Assembly (NCBI GenBank): GCA_019359505.1
Contig: JAHHHD010000040.1
Span: 1-47,248, forward strand
DNA from: Drouetiella hepatica Uher 2000/2452
GTDB lineage: Bacteria; Cyanobacteriota; Cyanobacteriia; Elainellales; Elainellaceae
DNA length: 47,248 nt
Direction of reading: 5' to 3'
This document shows, in pieces, positions 7,767-17,620 of this stretch. The position numbers were made by a program, and so were the translations under genes. The notes below the pieces were generated by a model, which worked only from the letters and a program-made list of their open reading frames with translations, ran no database searches and was not told where the DNA came from. Within the stretch, counting starts at the first letter, position 1, and each line of letters opens with the position of its first letter.

Positions 7767-8807
7767 TTAGTAGTTCAACTGCACCAGCTTAGGACTTTCG
7801 CTCATATGAATGCTGTCTACAAACCGAGCGGTCTTCGACTGGTTGGAAATAACCAGGCTCTGAGTCCGGGCGCCACCCTTAAAGAACTTCACGCCCTTCA
7901 TTAGCGTCCCAGACGTAATGCCGCAGCCCGCAAATAGGACGTTCTTGCCTGAAGCTAGCTCTTCGGCTTCATAGACGCGATCGGGGTCGGTGATCCCCAT
8001 TGAGGTCAGACGCTCGATGTTCGCTTCTCTGCTCTCGCCAATCAGCCCGGTTTTAACGATCGCCGGATCGTAGATCAGCTGCCCTTGGAAGTGTGCGTCC
8101 ATACAGCGCATGGCCGCTGCCGAGATTACGCCCTCTGGCGCAGCGCCAATGCCCATAAGCGCATGGATGCCTGTGCCTTCAAACGCGCAGGAGATTGCTG
8201 CCGATACGTCACCATCCGAAATTAGGCGCACTCTGGCTCCTGCTTCCCGGATTTCTTTGATCAAGTCATTGTGGCGATCGCGTTTCATCACCACCACCAT
8301 TAGCTCATCAATGGGGCGCTCAAGACATTCAGCCAAAATCTTCAGGTTCTCAGTTGCCGACTTGCGAATGTCTACCTTGCCTTTTGCTGCAGCAGGTGCC
8401 GCCAGCTTGTTCATGTAAAAATCGGGTGCAGCGAACAGTCCGCCTTTCTCGGAAATGGCAAGCACAGCCATGGAACCAGGTTGACCGTAGGCGCAGAGGT
8501 TGGTGCCTTCGCAAGGGTCAACGGCAATGTCAATCTCGATTAACTCATTGGGGTTGCTGAGAGTCTTGGCATCCTTACCAGCACCAATGCCCACCTCTTC
8601 GCCGATGTACAGCATGGGTGCATCGTCCCGTTCGCCTTCTCCAATCACAATGCGACCGCGCATGTGAATTTTGTTCATCCGCTCCCGCATGGCTTCTACT
8701 GCCACGCGATCCGCCTCATTCTTGTCGCCTTTGCCCGTCAAATGAGCTGAAGCGATCGCCGCTTGCTCAACCACTTCAATGATTTCTAAACCGAGCGTGC
8801 TTTCCAC
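7767..8807 (-). CDS. glpX: Class II fructose-1,6-/sedoheptulose-1,7-bisphosphatase
   Basis: 346 residues from GTG 8807, which is preceded by GGAGGG 7 bp upstream. Cyanobacterial homologues begin with the same (M)[20 protein letters not shown], so the longer frame to 8864 is rejected. The enzyme removes the C1 phosphate from fructose-1,6- and sedoheptulose-1,7-bisphosphate in the Calvin cycle and gluconeogenesis, and is the redox-regulated form in cyanobacteria. Visible: [19 protein letters not shown], the metal/phosphate motif [20 protein letters not shown], and [17 protein letters not shown]. Full length. Divergent from the gene at 8970. Confidence 0.97.
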   Translation of the reverse strand: MESTLGLEIIEVVEQAAIASAHLTGKGDKNEADRVAVEAMRERMNKIHMRGRIVIGEGERDDAPMLYIGEEVGIGAGKDAKTLSNPNELIEIDIAVDPCEGTNLCAYGQPGSMAVLAISEKGGLFAAPDFYMNKLAAPAAAKGKVDIRKSATENLKILAECLERPIDELMVVVMKRDRHNDLIKEIREAGARVRLISDGDVSAAISCAFEGTGIHALMGIGAAPEGVISAAAMRCMDAHFQGQLIYDPAIVKTGLIGESREANIERLTSMGITDPDRVYEAEELASGKNVLFAGCGITSGTLMKGVKFFKGGARTQSLVISNQSKTARFVDSIHMSESPKLVQLNY

Positions 8808-8969
8808 CGGATTACCCTCCAACTGCTGATTTTGCGTCGTTTTGCGGACTACGCTTCGTATCAAAGTCTATCAGAATTGGGGATCGCGATTTCATCTGCT
8901 CGATCGGATTAGAGCTGTTCGATCGCAAAATAAAGTCTAAGCTCTCTCCCCGCCTTCTTCCCTCCCGAC

Positions 8970-9521
8970 ATGACTCCAACCTCCAACCCCCACTCAGCCA
9001 ATCTTCAACTCATCCTGGAAAATTCTCCCGTCGGCGAAGTCCTGCCCGCGATCGCCCAGCTTCATTTGCCCAACTGGTGGCTGGCTGGGGGGGCAGTGCG
9101 CAATACCGTATGGCGATCGCTTTTCGGCGAAACCTGCAATTTGACGATTAAGGATTTTGATATTGCCTTTTTTGATGGAGAGGGCGATCGCCAACAGGAG
9201 TTAGAGGCAAAAGCGATCTTGACCGAACAGTATCCTCATCACCTCTTTGACGTAAAAAATCAGGCGAGCTTTGCGCGGTGGCGATCGGGACGGCAAGCTT
9301 ACAGCAGCACTGAGGAGGGTATCAGCGATTGGTTGCATACTGCTACAGCCGTGGGGGTGCGGCTGGAGGCTGGCGTGTGGCAGTTTTTTACGCCCTACGG
9401 ATTGGAGGATTTGTTTACGGGGATCATTCGCCCCACGCCGCCCCATGTAGGCGATCCGGTTGCCGAGCAAAAGGGAGCCTCATTTCTCCAGAAATGCACT
9501 GGCTTAACGGTTTTGGGATAG
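8970..9521 (+). CDS. Nucleotidyltransferase-like protein (PF06042, NTP_transf_6)
   Basis: 183 residues. WWLAGGAVRNTVWRSLFG followed by DFDIAFFDGEGD is the family signature: a nucleotidyltransferase fold with a GG motif and paired acidic residues (D-F-D). RWRSGRQAYSSTEEGISDW and a final LEDLFTGIIRPTP also fit. The substrate of the family is unknown. The predicted end, LQKCTGLTVLG, matches the usual C-terminal position. It overlaps the opposing hydrolase gene by 18 bp at the 3' ends. Start ATG 8970 has no strong ribosome site. Confidence 0.85.
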   Translation: MTPTSNPHSANLQLILENSPVGEVLPAIAQLHLPNWWLAGGAVRNTVWRSLFGETCNLTIKDFDIAFFDGEGDRQQELEAKAILTEQYPHHLFDVKNQASFARWRSGRQAYSSTEEGISDWLHTATAVGVRLEAGVWQFFTPYGLEDLFTGIIRPTPPHVGDPVAEQKGASFLQKCTGLTVLG

Positions 9522-10571
9522 CGAACTTCGCTGCTCAAACCATTCTAAAACGCGATTCCACGCCCACCAGAGATCGGGGTCTTTGGCTTGACGCTGACAG
9601 GCTTTGCTGCTGAGGTAGCCGACATGACCCCCTTGTTCGGTCAGAGCTAAGTCGATCGCCGGATTTTGGGCGCAGGCAGTTTCCAGATCAGGGACGATCG
9701 CCGGATCAAACATCGGATCGTCTGCTGCATAAATAATCAGCGTGGGCTTACTGAAAACATCCAGGTGATACAGCGGACTGCTGGCTCTGTAATAGTCCTC
9801 GACAGTAGAAAATCCTAGCTTCCTGATCACCAGCTCTTCGTCAAATGTCCAAATATTGCGGACGCGGGCTAGGGCTTCAGGATCGATCGCCCCCGGATGA
9901 CAGTCGCTAATCCGAGCCGCCAAGATGCGGAGCTGTTTTGTGATTGCCTGATCTAAAGACCTGCCAATCGCGCTTTTATCCAAGTAGCTCAAAGAACGCT
10001 GAGATTCTAGGCTAGGACAGATAGCTGCTCCGCCACCAATTTCTGACTCCGCCAAGCCCAAATCTGCGCCCCATGTCCCGACCGTCTGTGCTGCCTTGAT
10101 TGCCCACAGAGCCAACTGTCCTCCCAGAGAGTAGCCCGTAAACCAAAACGGAGCCGGACAGCCCATCGCCTTGGCTTTTGCAGCAATACGGACAAAGTCT
10201 TCTCCCTCATACAGCCCGTCTGACGTGAGGGTGGGCGATAGCTCCGCCGTTTTGCCATGCGCCCGCCAGTCGAATAGCACGATCGCATAGCCTTGAGCAA
10301 ACGCCTTGCGTCCCAAAATCTTGAGAAACCACTGATTGTCCAAATCGCCCGTAATGCCGTAAGTCGCGACGATCGTGCCTTTGGGGTTTTCAGGGATCGC
10401 CACTTTGCCAAAAATCGGCACCTCCCCTGCACCCACAAAAATCTGCGGCTGGTAGATTGGCTCTGGCACAGCAATATGCTTCTCCCAGTTTTGGCTCATC
10501 TTCAGAGCGGTATGGAGGGTCATGACCAGCCCATTTTGCAGAGTCCAAGGCGGACTATAGAAATAATTCAT
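9504..10571 (-). CDS. Alpha/beta hydrolase, YheT-like
   Basis: 355 residues. GYSLGGQLALW contains the nucleophile elbow (Ser), YAADDPMFDP the acid, and EQGGHVGYLS the catalytic His, in the order of the YheT/UPF0017 branch of alpha/beta hydrolases. GTIVATYGITGDLDNQWF and VLFDWRAHGKT form the oxyanion and strand regions. Probably a cytoplasmic esterase or lipase-like enzyme; substrate unknown. hisC lies 38 bp upstream on the same strand, so the two may be co-transcribed. Confidence 0.85.
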   Translation of the reverse strand: MNYFYSPPWTLQNGLVMTLHTALKMSQNWEKHIAVPEPIYQPQIFVGAGEVPIFGKVAIPENPKGTIVATYGITGDLDNQWFLKILGRKAFAQGYAIVLFDWRAHGKTAELSPTLTSDGLYEGEDFVRIAAKAKAMGCPAPFWFTGYSLGGQLALWAIKAAQTVGTWGADLGLAESEIGGGAAICPSLESQRSLSYLDKSAIGRSLDQAITKQLRILAARISDCHPGAIDPEALARVRNIWTFDEELVIRKLGFSTVEDYYRASSPLYHLDVFSKPTLIIYAADDPMFDPAIVPDLETACAQNPAIDLALTEQGGHVGYLSSKACQRQAKDPDLWWAWNRVLEWFEQRSSLSQNR

Positions 10572-10609
10572 GGAGGGTAGGTAGATTGATACGGACTGTG
10601 AAAGCTAAC

Positions 10610-11665
10610 TTACACCAGATGCAGCAGCGCCTCTAGCAGCATTTGATTTTGTGCCTCTGTGCCCACCGTAATCCGCAGCTTGTCCTCCAGACCCGCCTGC
10701 TTGAAGTAGCGAACTAAAATGCCTCTCTGCTTCAGCGCCAGATAAATTTGCTCGGCACTATTTTTGTGCGTAGGGGGCTGTACCAGCAAAAAGTTGGTTT
10801 GAGAGTCTCGCAGCTCAAAGCCCAACTGCTTCAGGTCGATCGCCAGTTTCGATCGGGAAGCTTTCACCTTTTCGGCACAGGCATTTTTGTAAGCCTGATC
10901 CCGCATGGCGGCAGCGCCAACGGCACAGGCGATCGCGTCCACGTTGTAGCTATCTTTCACTTTAAACAGTCCGCTCAGCAGCTTCGGATTGGCAATACCA
11001 AAGCCCAGGCGCAGCCCCGCCAGAGAATAGCCCTTAGATAAGGTGCGGCTAATCATCACATTCTCAAATTCTTTCACCAGCGGCAGAGCTGTCTCGTTGG
11101 CAAAATCCACATAGGCTTCATCCACAACCAAAACGCCAGTCAGCTTTGCTGCCAACTGCCGCAGATCGTCGATCGGCACCACGTGACCAGAGGGGCTGTT
11201 GGGAGAGGCAATAAAGGTTACGGCTCCGTTTGCGGCAGCGAGTTCGACGATCGGCAGCTCATAGTCTGCCCCATAGGGAATTTCGATCGTTTGTGCGGGC
11301 TGAATTTCCGTCAGCGTTCGGTACAGGACGTAAGTGGGCATAGGGTAAACCACTTTTCGACCTGCCTCGGCACAGGCGCGGATAATCACATTCAGCACGT
11401 CATCACTGCCGTTGCCTACCACAATCCAGTCGGTTGGCACATCCAGCACTTCGCTGATCGCCTGTCGAAACTCATTGGCGTAGGGGTCAGGATAGCGCCG
11501 CAGCAGTTCACCCTCCAGATTTTGTAACACCGCGATCGCCTCTGGAGAGGGAGGATAAGGGTTTTCATTGGTGTTGAGCTTGATAATATTGGTTCCTGGC
11601 TTCGGCTGTTCACCCGGAACATAGCCAGCCATGGTGTCAACGTTGGGGCGAAAGTAGGAAGTCAT
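10610..11665 (-). CDS. hisC: Histidinol-phosphate aminotransferase
   Basis: 351 residues, the normal length. It converts imidazole-acetol phosphate and glutamate to histidinol phosphate in histidine synthesis, with PLP. Visible: KLNTNENPYPPSPEA, VGNGSDDVLNVIIRACAE, ASPNSPSGHVV, VVDEAYVDF and the PLP-lysine segment SRTLSKGYSLAGLRLGFG, all in order. Broad-range class II aminotransferases look similar, but the LNTNENPYPPSP start is characteristic of HisC. Not in a his operon here. Confidence 0.94.
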   Translation of the reverse strand: MTSYFRPNVDTMAGYVPGEQPKPGTNIIKLNTNENPYPPSPEAIAVLQNLEGELLRRYPDPYANEFRQAISEVLDVPTDWIVVGNGSDDVLNVIIRACAEAGRKVVYPMPTYVLYRTLTEIQPAQTIEIPYGADYELPIVELAAANGAVTFIASPNSPSGHVVPIDDLRQLAAKLTGVLVVDEAYVDFANETALPLVKEFENVMISRTLSKGYSLAGLRLGFGIANPKLLSGLFKVKDSYNVDAIACAVGAAAMRDQAYKNACAEKVKASRSKLAIDLKQLGFELRDSQTNFLLVQPPTHKNSAEQIYLALKQRGILVRYFKQAGLEDKLRITVGTEAQNQMLLEALLHLV

Positions 11666-11770
11666 GAATGGGTGGCGATCGAGTTATCGCATCAATAATG
11701 GCACTTGCCTTTAGTGTAAGAAAATTTAGTGCAAAGAGATTTAGTGTATGGCACTACATCATTGAGGAGG

Positions 11771-11787
11771 TCTAAGCGCGTAGCGCT
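11771..11787. repeat. Interspersed repeat TCTAAGCGCGTAGCGCT, copy 1
   Basis: This 17-mer is identical at 38962-38978, 27 kb away, and shares its CGTAGCGCT core with 114-125 and 177-188. It sits between hisC and a diguanylate cyclase gene. Confidence 0.65.
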
Positions 11788-11819
11788 GTGGAAGTCAAGC
11801 GAGAAGTAAAGCGCAATTC

Positions 11820-12815
11820 TCAATCTTCTGCTTCTGATTCAACGGTTGATTGCCCCACAACTCGATTGCGTCCTTGCGCCTTTGCCTGTAACAGGCGATC
11901 GTCAGCCCGCTGTAGAAGACTGGTTCCTTTAGCATCATCGCCCGGTTTCAGCGTTGCGATCCCGGCGCTGACGGTGACGTTCAAATCTAGCTCATCGTTG
12001 ATGGCAAACGGCTGTTCGCTGATGAGCTGACACAGCCGTTTGGCAATCATCAGGGTTTCCCGACCTCCCGTATCGCTCAGAATCACCACAAATTCTTCAC
12101 CGCCATAGCGAAACGGCGTGTCATAAAAACGCAAATTGTGGCGGAGGCGCGCTGAGAAAAGCTGGAGGGCGCGATCGCCTACCAAGTGTCCGTACGTATC
12201 GTTAATGCTCTTAAAAAAGTCTACGTCCAGCATAATGACGCTGACGGGTTCATTGCGGGTGCGGGCATTGTGGATTTGCCGGGGCAACTCCCACTCAAAG
12301 GCGCGGCGGTTGTTGAGTTCGGTGAGCGGGTCAGAAAGGGCGATCGCGGAAAGCACGTCATTGGTGCGCATTAAATCACGATGATTCTGCACTTGGCGCA
12401 GTCCTGCCTGTATCTGTGCCTGAAACCAGCGACTCTGAATAGCGAAGTGGTGGGCGATTTCAGGTTTATAGGCTAAGGGCAGCCAGAGATAGGCATCGGC
12501 TCCTACTTCTAAAGCCTCAATGCGAGCTTTGATCTCGCGATCGCGATCCGGCAGCTCATCCACAGACTGGTCGTCAATCAAAATGCAGTAAATCCAGGCA
12601 ATGCGGTTCTGAGTTTTCACCTGACGGCACAAGTCAAGACCTTCTGCTCGGCTGGCTTGAATCACCAGCAGGTCAGGCTGCTGCGCCTGGATGATTTGCA
12701 TTGCGCCAGAAGGATCGATCGCCCTCTCCACTGCAAGCGTTGTGCGATTAGGAACTAAGTTTAGAAGACTGGCTTGGAAGTCATTGCTTCCTACCAGCAA
12801 AATTGATGCATCCAT
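11820..12815 (-). CDS. Diguanylate cyclase with degenerate receiver domain
   Basis: 331 residues. Residues 1-125 form a receiver-like domain (ASILLVGSNDFQASLLN...), but the usual phospho-accepting Asp is Gln in DLLVIQAS (about residue 53), so phosphorylation in the canonical way is unlikely. Residues 155-320 form a GGDEF domain with the intact active motif RYGGEEF (238-242) and an inhibitory I-site RFYD exactly five residues before it. DPLTELNNRRAFE and LDVDFFKSINDTYGHLVGD are standard. It should make c-di-GMP from two GTP and be product-inhibited. What the receiver-like domain senses is unknown. Confidence 0.92.
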   Translation of the reverse strand: MDASILLVGSNDFQASLLNLVPNRTTLAVERAIDPSGAMQIIQAQQPDLLVIQASRAEGLDLCRQVKTQNRIAWIYCILIDDQSVDELPDRDREIKARIEALEVGADAYLWLPLAYKPEIAHHFAIQSRWFQAQIQAGLRQVQNHRDLMRTNDVLSAIALSDPLTELNNRRAFEWELPRQIHNARTRNEPVSVIMLDVDFFKSINDTYGHLVGDRALQLFSARLRHNLRFYDTPFRYGGEEFVVILSDTGGRETLMIAKRLCQLISEQPFAINDELDLNVTVSAGIATLKPGDDAKGTSLLQRADDRLLQAKAQGRNRVVGQSTVESEAED

Positions 12816-13455
12816 TAACGTTGGGGAAGCCTATCTTGGAATTCATGAACTCACCTACCCTGATGTCTTGAGGAGACACACAAACAATACCACCTCAAAA
12901 TCAATGCTTAATCACACTCTGACCTCTGACCTGATGGAAACAGCTTGCGTTTTGTCCAAGGTGCCATTTCTTGTAAATCTCTTACGCCTTGCGCAATTTT
13001 TTGTGCCTGTGCAATCTCTTACACGCCGCGCAATAGTTATGTGCCGCGTAACACATTTTCACTCAAGCCTTACTCAAGCTGGTGGCAGCTCAGCCTTAGA
13101 GCATCCTAGATTTCTGTGATGGTTCTGTCGCTCAACTTTATAGATCCGGTGGATCTGAGTTTTTTGATAGATAGGTTAGAATACCTCCGTGTTTTCAAGC
13201 TTATTCGTACTTTAAGTTACTTACAAGATTAGCTGTACGGATTCCGAAAACTTTCTAGATTTCATCTGACCCCCTATTCCAGCGTAATTACAGGGATTTT
13301 AGCTCTGTTGGATACAAATGTTACTGAGATAAGTTTTGTATAAAAATTGCATCAGAAGGTTAAGAAAGTCAAACTTTGTCGAATCTGACAACATGATCGA
13401 GAATAGAGAACTATAGCTGTTCATATTCTTCAGTACTGCTACGGAATCGCATCCC
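12816..13455. other. 640-bp intergenic region upstream of alaS
   Basis: Divergent upstream region of the diguanylate cyclase gene and alaS. It holds near-repeats of CTTACRC and TGTGCCKSKG with GCGCAAT at about 12975-13050, and A/T-rich sequence at 13310-13400 including TATAAAAATTG (13337-13347), a possible -10 region for alaS. A plus-strand frame at 12691-13119 overlaps the cyclase start and looks like chance. No gene supported. Confidence 0.5.
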
Positions 13456-16077
13456 ATGGTCTCTTTTCTCAGCGGCACCCAAATTCGACAGACTTTCCTA
13501 GACTTCTATGCCGAAAGAGGGCATCAGGTATTGCCCAGCGCTTCGCTGGTGCCAGAAGATCCGACCGTGCTGCTGACGATCGCTGGGATGTTGCCCTTTA
13601 AGCCCATCTTTCTAGGGCAGCGCCAGTCTGAGTTCCTGCGTGCCACCACCTCTCAAAAATGTATCCGCACCAATGACATTGAAAACGTGGGGCGAACGGC
13701 GCGCCACCACACGTTTTTTGAGATGTTGGGCAACTTCAGCTTTGGAGATTATTTCAAAGAACAGGCGATCGCTTGGGCATGGGAGCTTTCGACTCAAGTG
13801 TTTGGGCTGCCGCCTGAAAATTTGGTGGTCAGCGTGTTTCGGGAAGATGATGAAGCCTTTGCCATCTGGCGCGATCAGGTCGGCATTCCAGCACATCGGA
13901 TTCAGCGCATGGGCGAGGCAGATAATTTCTGGGTGTCGGGCGCGACCGGACCTTGCGGTCCCTGCTCTGAAATTTACTATGACTTTCACCCAGAGCTAGG
14001 CGACGCGCACATTGATTTAGAGGACGACTCGCGCTTCATCGAGTTCTACAATCTAGTCTTCATGCAGTACAACCGGGATGCAGAAGGCAACCTTACTCCC
14101 CTTCAGGCGCAGAACATTGATACGGGTTTGGGGCTAGAGCGGATGGCGCAAATTCTCCAGCAGGTGCCCAACAACTACGAGACTGACTTGATTTTGCCGA
14201 TCATCAAAACGGCTGCCGAGATTGCTGGAATCGACTATGCGCAAGCCGACGAGAACACGAAGGTTTCTTTGAAGGTGATTGGCGATCACGTCCGATCGGT
14301 GGTGCATATGATTTCTGACGGCATCAGTGCCTCCAATCTGGGACGCGGCTATATCCTACGGCGGCTCATTCGGCGGGTCGTGCGGCATGGGCGGCTCATC
14401 GGCATTGAGAAAGAATTTGTCATTGAAGTTGCTGAGACGGCGATCGCCCTTTCAGAAACGGCTTATCCTGCCGTGCGTCAGCGCGAAAAGCAGATCAAAG
14501 CCGAGCTACAGCTTGAAGAATCCCGCTTCCGTGAAACCCTCGATCGCGGCGAGAAGCTGCTGGCGGAAGTCGTGGAAAAAGTGGGTGCAGGGGGCGAAAT
14601 CTCCGGTCACGATGCCTTTGTTTTGTATGACACCTTTGGCTTTCCTCTAGAGCTGACCCAGGAAGTTGCCGAAGAAAAAGGCTTGACGGTGGATGCAGAA
14701 GGCTTTGCCGCCGAAATGGAGCAACAGCGTCAGCGATCGCAAGCTGCCCACGAAACCATTGACCTGACGGTGCAAGGTACCCTAGACACCCTGGCTGAGA
14801 CTTTAGACCAAACTGAATTTTTGGGCTACTCGCAAGTTTCTACTAGCGCCGAGGTGCAGGTGCTGCTGGTGGAGGGACAGTCTGTTGCTACCGCCTCGGC
14901 GGGTAAGGTGCAAATCATCCTTAACCAAACGCCTTTCTATGCCGAGTCGGGCGGACAAATTGGCGATCGCGGCTACCTCTCCGGCAGTGACACTCTGGTA
15001 CGGGTTGAGGATGTTCAGAAAAACGGTAGTCTGTTTGTCCACTATGGGCAAATTGAGCGGGGAACGTTGAAAGTGGGCGATCGCGTCACGGCGCAAATTG
15101 ATTTGGCGTGTCGTCGTCGTGCCCAGGCAAACCACACGGCAACCCATTTGCTTCAGGCAGCATTACGGCAAATTGTCGATGAAAATATCGCACAAGCCGG
15201 ATCGATGGTGTCCTTTGATCGACTCCGCTTTGACTTTAATCTGTCGCGTGCCGTGACTGCTGAAGAGCTGCAAAAAATTGAGGAGCAAATCAACACCTGG
15301 ATTGCGGAAGGGCATCAGGCAGAGGTAGAAATTATGGCAATTGCTGCCGCCAAAGCCAAAGGGGCGATCGCGATGTTTGGCGAAAAGTACGGCGACGAGG
15401 TGCGAGTTATCGACTTTCCCGGCGTATCAATGGAGCTGTGCGGCGGCACCCATGTTGCCAACACGGCAGAAATCGGTCTATTTAAACTGATTTCAGAATC
15501 GGGTGTTGCTGCCGGAATTCGCCGAATAGAGGCAGTCGCAGGTCTGGCGGCGTTGGAATACTTGAGCCTGCGGGACAAGATCGTGCGCGAATTGAGCGAT
15601 CGCTTCAAAGCTAAGCCCGAAGAGCTAACCGATCGCGTCACGGCACTGCAAACAGAGCTAAAGCAAACCCAGAAACAGCTAGAGGTGGTGAAGGGCGAAT
15701 TGGCTCTGGCTAAATCCGATCAGTTGCTCAGTCAAGCAGAAGCGATCGGCTCCTTCAAAATTTTGGTGGCTTCTCTGGTGGAGGTAGATGCAGAGTCTTT
15801 GAAGACTGTGGCAGAACGGCTGCTGCAAAAGCTGGGAGAAGGGGCGATCGTTCTAGGCTCTGCCGAGTCGGATAAGGTCAATCTGGTGGCAGCTTTTAGC
15901 CCTGGCGTGAATCAGAAAGGTTTGCAAGCTGGGAAATTTGTGGGGGCGATCGCCAAGATCTGCGGGGGTGGCGGCGGCGGACGACCTCATCTGGCGCAGG
16001 CAGGGGGAAAAGATGCCAGCAAGCTGCCCGATGCTCTAACAGCCGCTCAGACTCAGCTCCGGGATGGATTGGCTTAG
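13456..16077 (+). CDS. alaS: Alanyl-tRNA synthetase
   Basis: 873 residues, full length. It charges tRNA(Ala) with alanine. Residues 1-250 are the class II aminoacylation core, with [22 protein letters not shown] split over motifs 1-2, [30 protein letters not shown] and the motif-3 area DTGLGLERM. The editing domain shows the zinc ligands NHTATHLLQ and CGGTHVANT. The tail has a coiled-coil-like stretch ([21 protein letters not shown] cut at about 730-750) and the glycine-rich [16 protein letters not shown] of the C-Ala domain. Start ATG 13456. A hairpin repeat (16343-16437) lies between it and the opposing cyclase gene. Confidence 0.98.
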   Translation: MVSFLSGTQIRQTFLDFYAERGHQVLPSASLVPEDPTVLLTIAGMLPFKPIFLGQRQSEFLRATTSQKCIRTNDIENVGRTARHHTFFEMLGNFSFGDYFKEQAIAWAWELSTQVFGLPPENLVVSVFREDDEAFAIWRDQVGIPAHRIQRMGEADNFWVSGATGPCGPCSEIYYDFHPELGDAHIDLEDDSRFIEFYNLVFMQYNRDAEGNLTPLQAQNIDTGLGLERMAQILQQVPNNYETDLILPIIKTAAEIAGIDYAQADENTKVSLKVIGDHVRSVVHMISDGISASNLGRGYILRRLIRRVVRHGRLIGIEKEFVIEVAETAIALSETAYPAVRQREKQIKAELQLEESRFRETLDRGEKLLAEVVEKVGAGGEISGHDAFVLYDTFGFPLELTQEVAEEKGLTVDAEGFAAEMEQQRQRSQAAHETIDLTVQGTLDTLAETLDQTEFLGYSQVSTSAEVQVLLVEGQSVATASAGKVQIILNQTPFYAESGGQIGDRGYLSGSDTLVRVEDVQKNGSLFVHYGQIERGTLKVGDRVTAQIDLACRRRAQANHTATHLLQAALRQIVDENIAQAGSMVSFDRLRFDFNLSRAVTAEELQKIEEQINTWIAEGHQAEVEIMAIAAAKAKGAIAMFGEKYGDEVRVIDFPGVSMELCGGTHVANTAEIGLFKLISESGVAAGIRRIEAVAGLAALEYLSLRDKIVRELSDRFKAKPEELTDRVTALQTELKQTQKQLEVVKGELALAKSDQLLSQAEAIGSFKILVASLVEVDAESLKTVAERLLQKLGEGAIVLGSAESDKVNLVAAFSPGVNQKGLQAGKFVGAIAKICGGGGGGRPHLAQAGGKDASKLPDALTAAQTQLRDGLA

Positions 16078-16295
16078 GCTTGACTAGGCTTGACGTTCTA
16101 GGTGAGCAAATGTACGCCTGTAATTTCACTGTTTCTGGTCGTTTCTTCATAGCTACTTTGCGTAATTTCCCTCGCTTCAACATTAATCTTGAGGTGAGGC
16201 GAGTTCAGACGCCTGCTTGAGGAAGTGGCAGACAGAAATGGGGGCTCATTATCTGTCTGCCTGCCTTGAGCTATCCCAAGTTTGGGCTAGACAAC

Positions 16296-16334
16296 GATTC
16301 AGAAATACGATTCAGAAATACGGTTCAGAAATAA
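16296..16334. repeat. 13-bp tandem repeat, three units
   Basis: GATTCAGAAATAC is repeated twice exactly (16296-16308, 16309-16321), with a third variant GGTTCAGAAATAA (16322-16334). It abuts the hairpin repeat that begins at 16343. The alaS-cyclase intergenic region holds nothing else recognisable. Confidence 0.7.
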
Positions 16335-16342
16335 ACTCAAAG

Positions 16343-16437
16343 TATAGCTGTCGCCCGTTTGCTTAGGATATTTGTGGTGGGGCGCAAAGCGCCCCACCAC
16401 AAATATCCCCGTCCTAACCGCCTTGGCGATTGCCATA
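16343..16437 (-). repeat. 95-bp hairpin repeat family, copy A (inverted orientation)
   Basis: Read on the minus strand it runs TATGGCAATCGCC...GGTTAGGACGGGGATATTT, then the hairpin TTTGTGGTGGGGCGC / GCGCCCCACCACAAA, then CCTAAGCAAAC and GCGACAGCTATA. The same architecture occurs at 24144, 28412 and 43158, with a fragment at 21369. The stem sequence differs between copies with matching changes on both arms. It lies between two convergent genes and could serve as a two-way terminator. It ends 4 bp before the cyclase stop. Confidence 0.85.
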
Positions 16438-16440
16438 AAC

Positions 16441-17511
16441 TCAAAGTATTCTATCGGTTAGAAAGTAGGTGGTCATTTCGCCTTTACCCTTCACCTCGAT
16501 TGCCCCCCGCAGGTCAAACCTATACTTGTGTTTCAGCAGCTCGTAGGTTTGAGCAGTCACCTGAATGCGTCCTGGCAGACCATGAGACTCCATCCGGCTT
16601 GCAGTATTCACCGTGTCGCCCCAGAGGTCGTAGGTAAATTTTGTGGTGCCAATCACCCCTGCCCGCACCGAACCTGTACTCATTCCCATCCGCATCATGA
16701 GAGGTTGCTCGGCTTGCCCTGGTAGATTAGGTACAGTAAACCGAGCAATTTCTTTTTGCATATCCAGCGCTAGTTCCGCAACGGCTTCCGCATGATCCGA
16801 TCGCGCTGTGGGTAGCCCCCCTACTACCAGATAGGCATCACCAATAGTTTTAATCTTTTCTAAACCATACTGTTCTACCAGGCGATCGAAGGCTGAAAAA
16901 ATTTGGTTTAGCAGCTCGACTAGCTCTGTGGAAGAGAGCGCCTCTGAGAGCTGGGTAAAGCTAACGATATCGGCAAACAAAACTGTGACTTCGGCAAAGC
17001 TGTCAGCGATCGTTTTTTCTCCCTTTTTGAGGCGATCGGCAATCAGTTTCGGCAAAATGTTCAGCAGCAGCCGCTCAGATTTTTCCTGCTCTGCTTGAAT
17101 TTGCCTTAAAAACGCCTGCTCTTGATCGCGAAGTCGCTTTTTTTCCAGACTCGCGCCAATTCGGGCTTTTAGCAGCGTTGGATTAAAGGGCTTAAACAAA
17201 TAATCTTCTGCGCCCAGCTCAATGCACCGTACCACGCTCTCAATATCATCTAAAGCTGAGATCATGATCACAGGAATATGCCGCAGAGCCGCATCAGATT
17301 TGATATGTTCCAAAACCTGATAGCCATTCATTTCTGGCATCATCACATCCAATAGCACCAGATCAAAAGGCTGTTGGCGAAGGGTTTTCAGCGCCTCTAA
17401 TCCATCTTCGGCAACAACAATGGCGTGTCCCTGCTTCACTAGACGGCGCGAGAGCAGATCCCGATTCATTTCGTTGTCGTCTACTACCAGGACAAGACTC
17501 TGGTTAGCCAT
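16441..17511 (-). CDS. Response regulator-adenylate cyclase fusion
   Basis: 356 residues from ATG 17511 (MANQSLVLVVDDNEMNRD). The longer frame to 17586 begins inside a tandem repeat and is not favoured. Residues 5-125 are an intact receiver (Asp 55 in LVLLDVMMPEMNG, Lys in FKPFNP). After a helical linker, residues 170-350 are a class III cyclase with both metal Asp (LFADIVSFT; KIKTIGDAYL), adenine-type Lys and Asp (K221, D295), and transition-state Asn and Arg (DTVNTASRM). This pattern predicts ATP, giving cAMP under control of a histidine kinase. A paralogous single receiver lies 90 bp upstream. Confidence 0.93.
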   Translation of the reverse strand: MANQSLVLVVDDNEMNRDLLSRRLVKQGHAIVVAEDGLEALKTLRQQPFDLVLLDVMMPEMNGYQVLEHIKSDAALRHIPVIMISALDDIESVVRCIELGAEDYLFKPFNPTLLKARIGASLEKKRLRDQEQAFLRQIQAEQEKSERLLLNILPKLIADRLKKGEKTIADSFAEVTVLFADIVSFTQLSEALSSTELVELLNQIFSAFDRLVEQYGLEKIKTIGDAYLVVGGLPTARSDHAEAVAELALDMQKEIARFTVPNLPGQAEQPLMMRMGMSTGSVRAGVIGTTKFTYDLWGDTVNTASRMESHGLPGRIQVTAQTYELLKHKYRFDLRGAIEVKGKGEMTTYFLTDRIL

Positions 17512-17562
17512 ATTGGCATCTCTTGTTGAAGTGGACAGCAGGCGCACTGGCGATCGATCTAC

Positions 17563-17620
17563 GGCTGCATTAAGGGGTGGCTGCATTAGGCAGTGGCTGC
17601 ATTAAGCGGTGGCTGCATTA
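17563..17620. repeat. 16-bp tandem repeat between two regulator genes
   Basis: GGCTGCATTAAGGGGT, GGCTGCATTAGGCAGT, GGCTGCATTAAGCGGT and a partial fourth unit GGCTGCATTA follow head to tail. The last units overlap the 3' end of the upstream response regulator and encode its final residues NAATA and stop. The first units create an in-frame upstream start for the cyclase. Confidence 0.8.

Noticed and set aside
8808-8864. Longer glpX start at 8864
   Set aside because: GGAGGG precedes GTG 8807 and known cyanobacterial homologues start at [14 protein letters not shown].
12691-13119. 142-codon plus-strand frame between the diguanylate cyclase and alaS
   Set aside because: Starts within the cyclase gene, has no ribosome site and no recognisable family.
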